Origin: an uncultured Saprospiraceae bacterium
GTDB lineage: Bacteria > Bacteroidota > Bacteroidia > Chitinophagales > Saprospiraceae
Reading direction: 5' to 3'
Length of the DNA: 64,000 nt
Assembly (NCBI GenBank): GCA_937926205.1
Contig: CALEYL010000041.1
Span: forward strand, 1-64,000
This document shows, piece after piece, positions 63,320-64,000 of this stretch. Each line of letters starts with the position of its first letter. Positions within the stretch are counted from its first letter, which is position 1. A model generated the notes under the pieces. That model was not told the DNA's origin. It made no database searches and saw nothing but the letters and a program-made list of their open reading frames with translations. The position numbers and the translations under genes were made by a program.

Positions 63320-63757
63320 ATGATCCAAACCATTGCCATCGGCTGCGACCACGCCGGTTTTGTATACAAAGATGCCATTCGCAAATATTTGCAGGAGCGG
63401 AATATTCAGGTACTGGATTTTGGCGCCAACAGTGCTGATTCGGTAGATTATCCTGATTTTGCGCATCCGGTAGCAAATGCAGTAGAGCAGGGAAATGCAG
63501 AAAGGGGCATTCTTCTGTGTGGTACCGGCAATGGGGTTGCCATCACGGCCAACAGGCACAAAGGGGTTCGCGCTGCAATTTGCTGGACAGAAGAAATTGT
63601 GGAATTGGTTCGGCAACACAACGATGCCAATGTGTTGGCCATTCCGGCGCGCTTTGTCAGTGAAGCAATGGCGCTGGCGATGATTCCCGTTTTTCTGGAT
63701 ACGCCATTTGAAGGTGGTCGGCACGAACGGCGGGTGAAGAAAATTGAGGACGTTTAG
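63320..63757 (+). CDS. rpiB: Ribose-5-phosphate isomerase B
   Basis: 145 residues. The start IAIGCDHAGFVYKDAI is the RpiB/LacAB signature. The active-site Cys lies in ILLCGTGNGVAITANRHKGVRAA and the His in RQHNDANVLAIPARF. It interconverts ribose 5-phosphate and ribulose 5-phosphate in the pentose phosphate pathway. Full length for the family. It is followed, 54 bp on, by the dipeptidase gene. Confidence 0.93.
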   Translation: MIQTIAIGCDHAGFVYKDAIRKYLQERNIQVLDFGANSADSVDYPDFAHPVANAVEQGNAERGILLCGTGNGVAITANRHKGVRAAICWTEEIVELVRQHNDANVLAIPARFVSEAMALAMIPVFLDTPFEGGRHERRVKKIEDV

Positions 63758-63811
63758 ATTTGAAGGATTCACACACGCGAGGCAACCATACCTGACAAAA
63801 ACTGCACCACT

Positions 63812-64000
63812 ATGTTTCGTACCTTACTTTTTAGTTTGCTGCTTTTTAGCGCAAACGCTGCCTGGTCACAGCAATCGAAAGGCGGAAAAACTGACGCCGA
63901 ATGGCAGGCGCTTGCTCAAAAATTGGCGCATCGCTATATCATTACGGACGGGCATGTGGATTTGCCTTACCGCCTTAAAATAAAAAACTTTCGCCTTACC
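63812..64000 (+). CDS. M19 membrane dipeptidase, 5' part
   Basis: The first 63 residues from the ATG at 63812 to the window edge. A signal peptide (LLFSLLLFSANAAWSQ) and then IITDGHVDLPYRL, which carries the first HxD zinc-site motif of renal-dipeptidase-like M19 enzymes. The rest lies beyond the window. It would hydrolyse dipeptides in the periplasm. Confidence 0.8.
   Translation, partial: MFRTLLFSLLLFSANAAWSQQSKGGKTDAEWQALAQKLAHRYIITDGHVDLPYRLKIKNFRLT

Overview
The window looks like chromosome of a free-living Bacteroidota, probably of the Saprospiria (Lewinella/Haliscomenobacter type). The evidence is: several secreted proteins that end in a type IX secretion (T9SS) C-terminal sorting domain; promoters of the Bacteroidota TAnnTTTG (-7) type; almost no Shine-Dalgarno sequences; a TonB receptor with a carboxypeptidase-like N-terminal domain; and DUF2723, DUF4407 and M1-lipoprotein families typical of this phylum. 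No rRNA, tRNA, CRISPR array, transposase or prophage core gene was recognised. Genus placement is inference.

Layout. 1-6.3 kb: a beta-propeller lipoprotein flanked by a 14-bp minisatellite, then two tandem paralogues of a secreted Cys-rich repeat protein with T9SS tails, then a gene-free stretch holding a nested inverted-repeat element. 6.3-9.7 kb: a lipoprotein alpha-amylase and a membrane AraC regulator with two predicted glycan-binding ectodomains. 10.3-23.1 kb: the most unusual region, four paralogous fibre-like surface proteins (hexapeptide repeats, then repeats around GGVGIEKN, then a peptidase-G2-like C-terminal module). The first two are each preceded by a small T9SS-tailed protein and the third by a deleted remnant of one. 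The four are a complete 2x2 mosaic of two N-terminal and two C-terminal module types (A1, B1, B2, A2). 23.6-26 kb: another T9SS cargo protein with a lamin-tail-like domain.

26-36.5 kb is mostly housekeeping: a VF530-type small protein, a DEAD-box helicase, RlmF, an alpha/beta hydrolase, an M1 peptidase, a strong candidate for a structured minus-strand ncRNA, a CtpA-type protease and GyrB. 36.6-46.7 kb is a heavy-metal (probably copper) resistance island, all on the plus strand: AraC regulator with a CxxC metal-binding-like N-terminus, HMA membrane protein, Cys/His-rich secreted protein, His-tailed metal-binding lipoprotein, HMA periplasmic protein, and CusA-, CusC- and CusB-like efflux components. 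47-51.4 kb: OmpA lipoprotein, LigA and a renalase-like oxidoreductase.

51.4-56.5 kb looks like a zinc (Zur-type) uptake locus: lipoprotein, ZnuD-like TonB receptor, His-rich small protein, a divergent Fur-family regulator and a MerC-like protein. Two near-identical palindromes in its promoters look like the operator. 56.5-64 kb: aminotransferase, GH25 lysozyme-like lipoprotein, DUF4407 membrane protein, DUF2723 O-mannosyltransferase-like protein, RpiB and the start of an M19 dipeptidase cut by the window edge.

For many genes the longest reading frame opens at a TTG or GTG. Starts were moved to downstream ATGs where the signal peptide, promoter or family length demanded it. Housekeeping and metal genes have short leaders (about 5-35 nt after the -7 element), whereas the surface-protein genes seem to have leaders of about 230-275 nt with a shared CU-rich tract.
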